Origin: Roseicyclus sediminis
Lineage (GTDB): Bacteria > Pseudomonadota > Alphaproteobacteria > Rhodobacterales > Rhodobacteraceae
DNA length: 64,000 nt
Assembly: GCF_025515305.1 (NCBI RefSeq)
Contig: NZ_JAOPHT010000012.1
Coordinates: 1 to 64,000, forward strand
Reading direction: 5' to 3'
The notes beneath the pieces are model-generated. The model had not been told where the DNA came from. It did not search any database and saw only the letters and a program-made list of their open reading frames with translations. Made by a program: the position numbers and the translations under genes. Below, piece by piece: positions 61,438 to 64,000 of the stretch (within the stretch, counting starts at the first letter, position 1; every line of letters starts with the position of its first letter).

Positions 61438-61534
61438 CCCCCTTATGCGGTTTCGTTCCAGATACGCCCCATGGGCGCGTGTCACAAGGCGCAGGGCGCG
61501 TGCGGCCGGCCGGTGCGGCGCCGCGCCGCCGAAA

Positions 61535-63316
61535 TCATTCGTCTTCGAACGGGTCCCAGTCGTCGGGGCCGTCATCGGGGCCGGCGTCGTCGTCTAGCAT
61601 TTCAGGCAGCGCCTCGGCCTCGGCCTCGCGGGCGAGGTCCTCGCGGGTGCGGATCGAGGTGATCTTCGCTCCGGGAAAAGCCGCGCTGACCGCCTGCATC
61701 AGCGGGTGCTGCGCGACGCTGGCCTCCAGATCCCGGCGCGCGGCCTCCTCACGTTCCGTTTCGGTCGGCGCGCCGCCGGTGCCGACGGTGACCACCCAGC
61801 GCGCGCCGGTCGCGGTTTCCAGAATCCGCCGGAAGCGGTGGACGAGGTCGCGCGGCGCCTGCGGCGTCGGCTCCACCTCGATCCGGCCCGGGGCGTAGGA
61901 GACGAGGCGGAGAAAGGACTTCACCTCGACCTGCAGTTTCATGTCGCGCGCGTTCTCGACCAGGGCCACGACGCTCTCCCAGGTCGGGTAGAGCGCGAGG
62001 TCCGGGCCGGGGGCCCGCAGTTCCGCCACCTGCGGGCCGCTCCCGCCGGAGCGATGTGTCCCTGACGGCGCGGCGCGGGCGGTCGGCGCGGAGGACGCGG
62101 GCGCGGATGTGTTGCGGCCGCCGCCCGCGGTGCCACCGCTCTGCGGCGGCGCGTCCACGAGTTTCTGAACGAGGTCGCCCGGAGTCGGCAGGTCGGCGAC
62201 ATGGGTCATGCGGATCACCGCCATCTCGGCGGCCATCATGGCGTTGGGCGCCAGCCGCACCTCCTCGAGCGCCTTCAGCAGCATCTGCCACATCCGCGTC
62301 AGCACCCGCATCGGCAGACGATCCGCCAGGTCCTGGCCGCGCAGCCGTTCGGTCGTCGAGATCGTCGGGTCCTCCGCCGCCTCGGGGGTGATCCGCACGA
62401 CCGAAATCCAGTGCGTGATCTCGGCGAGGTCGCGCAGGACGGCCACCGGGTCCGCGCCATCGGCATATTGCGCGGCAAGCTCTCCCAGCGCGGCGGGTGC
62501 GTCGCCGCCCATGATCGCCTCGAAGAGGTCGAGCACGCGGCCACGGTCGGCGAGGCCCAGCATCGCGCGCACCTGCTCGGCCCCGGTCTCGCCCGCGCCA
62601 TGGGCGATGGCCTGATCGAGCAGGCTCATCGCGTCGCGGACCGAGCCTTCGGCGGCCCGCGTGATCAGCGCGAGCGCCTCGTCGGCGATCGAGGCGCCTT
62701 CCAGACCCGCCACCTTGCGCAGGTGCGCCATCATCACCTCGGGCTCGATCCGGCGGAGATCGAAGCGCTGGCAGCGGCTGAGGACCGTGACGGGGACTTT
62801 CCGGATCTCGGTCGTGGCGAAGAGGAATTTGACGTGCGCGGGCGGTTCCTCAAGCGTCTTGAGGAGCGCGTTGAACGCGCTCGTCGACAGCATGTGGACC
62901 TCGTCGATGATGAAGATCTTGTAGCGCGCCTGCGCCGCGCGGTAGCTCACCGTCTCGATGATCGCGTCGCGGATGTTCTGGACGCCCGTATGGCTGGCCG
63001 CATCCATTTCCATCACGTCGACATGGCGCCCTTCGGCGATGGCCACGCAGTTCTGGCAGACGCCGCAGGGCTCCGTTGTCGGCCCGCCGGTGCCGTCCGG
63101 CCCGATGCAGTTCAGCCCCTTGGCGACGATCCGTGCCGTCGTGGTCTTGCCCGTCCCGCGAATACCCGTAAGCATGAACGCCTGCGCGATCCGGTCGGCC
63201 TCGAAGGCGTTCTTCAGCGTCCGCACCATCGCGTCCTGGCCGATCAGGTCGGCAAAGGTCTGAGGGCGGTACTTGCGCGCCAGAACCTGATAGCCTGCCT
63301 CGGATGTCTCGCTCAT
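61535..63316 (-). CDS. dnaX: DNA polymerase III subunits gamma/tau
   Basis: 593 residues from ATG 63316. Clamp-loader ATPase. Walker A is GIRGTGKTTTARIVAKGLNC, four Cys (CIGPDG then CGVCQNC) form the zinc module, Walker B is IFIIDEVHMLS and the sensor SRC motif is in LSRCQRFDLRR. The Pro/Ser/Ala linker (about 385-430) leads to the tau-specific C-terminus and an acidic end. I saw no A-run slippery site for a gamma frameshift. First gene of dnaX-ybaB-recR. Confidence 0.95.
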   Translation of the reverse strand: MSETSEAGYQVLARKYRPQTFADLIGQDAMVRTLKNAFEADRIAQAFMLTGIRGTGKTTTARIVAKGLNCIGPDGTGGPTTEPCGVCQNCVAIAEGRHVDVMEMDAASHTGVQNIRDAIIETVSYRAAQARYKIFIIDEVHMLSTSAFNALLKTLEEPPAHVKFLFATTEIRKVPVTVLSRCQRFDLRRIEPEVMMAHLRKVAGLEGASIADEALALITRAAEGSVRDAMSLLDQAIAHGAGETGAEQVRAMLGLADRGRVLDLFEAIMGGDAPAALGELAAQYADGADPVAVLRDLAEITHWISVVRITPEAAEDPTISTTERLRGQDLADRLPMRVLTRMWQMLLKALEEVRLAPNAMMAAEMAVIRMTHVADLPTPGDLVQKLVDAPPQSGGTAGGGRNTSAPASSAPTARAAPSGTHRSGGSGPQVAELRAPGPDLALYPTWESVVALVENARDMKLQVEVKSFLRLVSYAPGRIEVEPTPQAPRDLVHRFRRILETATGARWVVTVGTGGAPTETEREEAARRDLEASVAQHPLMQAVSAAFPGAKITSIRTREDLAREAEAEALPEMLDDDAGPDDGPDDWDPFEDE

Positions 63317-63414
63317 CTGCGGTGCCTCTTCGGGGGCGTGGGTGAGGGTTGGGCGAAGCTTATGGGAGGCGGCGGGCGAGGTCCATGGCCACGCGCCGCG
63401 CAAAGGGAGGGCCG

Positions 63415-63756
63415 ATGGCCGAACATGTCCCGCCACGGGCACTCGTGGCGATGATGGCGCTTTTCCTCGGGGTCATGGCGGTCTCCGCGCTGGCCTTCTG
63501 GTCGCTGTCCCTCATCTGGTCCGGTGGACTTTCCGGAGTGATGGCGGCGATGGGACCGGGCCTCACCAGCCTGTTCGCGGCCTTCCACATCCCGGCGGCG
63601 GTGGTGGCGGTTCTCCTGTGGCAATGGACGCGGCGGGACTTGAGCCCGGTCCTGCGCGTCGCGCTGGAGGCTTCGGTCCTCTATTTCTGGGGCGCGGTGC
63701 TGACCGGCCTGTTCTTCAACTATCTCGCCGCCAGCTTCATGGGGCGATTCTCCTAG
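63415..63756 (+). CDS. Small membrane protein of unknown function
   Basis: 113 residues from ATG 63415, 4 bases behind GGGAGG. Three or four hydrophobic segments (about 8-32, 38-62, 77-105). I do not recognise the family. No charged motif suggests an enzyme. Divergent from dnaX over 98 bases. Confidence 0.7.
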   Translation: MAEHVPPRALVAMMALFLGVMAVSALAFWSLSLIWSGGLSGVMAAMGPGLTSLFAAFHIPAAVVAVLLWQWTRRDLSPVLRVALEASVLYFWGAVLTGLFFNYLAASFMGRFS

Positions 63757-63852
63757 ACCTGCCGCCGGCGCGCGTTGCTTGGCGTCCCGGCCCGGACGGC
63801 GCCCGCCGCAACACATGGCCGGAGGCGCCGCTGGCGTGCTAGGCTACCGTCC

Positions 63853-64000
63853 ATGGTTGGAAACCGAACGGCGATCTGGCTTGCCCTTGCCCTCTGGGCG
63901 GGGGCGATGCTCCTGTCTTGCCTGTCGTTGACGGCGGAGCCCACCGGTGACGGTTTCACCCGTGGACTGAACCGGGTCGCGGGCTTCATCGGCTGGCAGT
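63853..64000 (+). CDS. Unknown membrane or exported protein (partial, cut by window end)
   Basis: 49 codons from ATG 63853, open to the window end. A hydrophobic N-terminus (AIWLALALWAGAMLLSCLSL) could be a membrane anchor or a signal sequence, followed by TAEPTGDGFTRGLNRVAGFIGWQ. Function cannot be judged from this part. Confidence 0.55.
   Translation, partial: MVGNRTAIWLALALWAGAMLLSCLSLTAEPTGDGFTRGLNRVAGFIGWQ

Noticed and set aside
61535-63316. Programmed frameshift in dnaX to make gamma
   Set aside because: No A-rich slippery heptamer followed by a stem was seen on the coding strand.
63317-63414. SRP RNA (ffs) next to dnaX
   Set aside because: The conserved SRP loop sequences are absent; the 98 bases hold no RNA gene signature.

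Overview
This 64 kb window is chromosomal DNA of a GC-rich alphaproteobacterium, most likely a marine member of the Rhodobacteraceae (Roseobacter-type). The evidence is the gene order str-S10-spc-alpha, the bztABCD/aapJQMP amino-acid transporter closely resembling the Rhodobacter one, rpmH-rnpA-yidD with MOSC-engB-argB nearby, a COQ9 gene divergent from rpsU, and a DddL-type DMSP lyase together with a DmdA-like protein. Almost all genes are core housekeeping genes. The accessory material sits in a few identifiable places.

Region 1 (1-18050) is the ribosomal protein super-operon: tuf (3' end), rpsJ-rplC-rplD-rplW-rplB-rpsS-rplV-rpsC-rplP, then rpmC-rpsQ-rplN-rplX-rplE-rpsN-rpsH-rplF-rplR-rpsE-rpmD, rplO-secY-adk, and rpsM-rpsK-rpoA-rplQ. 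It is cut into several transcription units by hairpins (after tuf, rplW, rplP, rplR, rpmD, rpsK and rpoA, with a strong terminator after rplQ) and by candidate promoters (before rpmC, rplO, secY and rpsM). Between rplP and rpmC lies a foreign four-gene cassette (5297-7871): a DddL-like DMSP lyase, a GNAT acetyltransferase, a putative 2OG-Fe(II) oxygenase and a sulfotransferase-family protein. A terminator precedes it and a restart promoter follows it.

Region 2 (18050-23940) holds a small unknown gene, a luxR/luxI quorum-sensing pair with repeats in its promoter region, and then rarA and the tightly overlapped crcB-rluC-HAD-atp12 run. Region 3 (24178-28689) is the bztABCD general/acidic amino-acid ABC transporter. 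Region 4 (28802-39835, mostly minus strand) runs rpmH-rnpA-yidD, then yidC-MOSC-engB-argB-ferredoxin-like-SixA-like. About 4.2 kb (DUF3833 lipoprotein, alpha/beta hydrolase, ttcA, EAL protein) separates yidD from yidC.

Region 5 (40002-46310) is signalling and redox: a TVP38/DedA-family membrane protein, a MerA/lipoamide-dehydrogenase-like flavoprotein, a membrane histidine kinase, tRNA-Arg(ACG) with a duplicated 3' end and tandem repeats behind it, a response regulator with a degenerate output domain, and a B12-binding AerR/PpaA-like regulator preceded by a PpsR/CrtJ-like palindrome. Region 6 (46445-64000) holds rpsU, COQ9, a quinone oxidoreductase, a Tat-exported PhoX with a PHO box, a DEAD-box helicase with a long leader, DUF4386, and a HAD / CDP-alcohol phosphotransferase / DmdA-like operon. 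It continues with clpS, an RsmC-like methyltransferase, an SDR with an altered active site, trcR, RNase T2, a methyltransferase, dnaX-ybaB-recR and two small membrane proteins, the last one cut by the window end. A dispersed approximately 24-bp repeat occurs just 3' of four genes in regions 4 and 6.

All functional calls are from reading the protein sequences. No database search was run.
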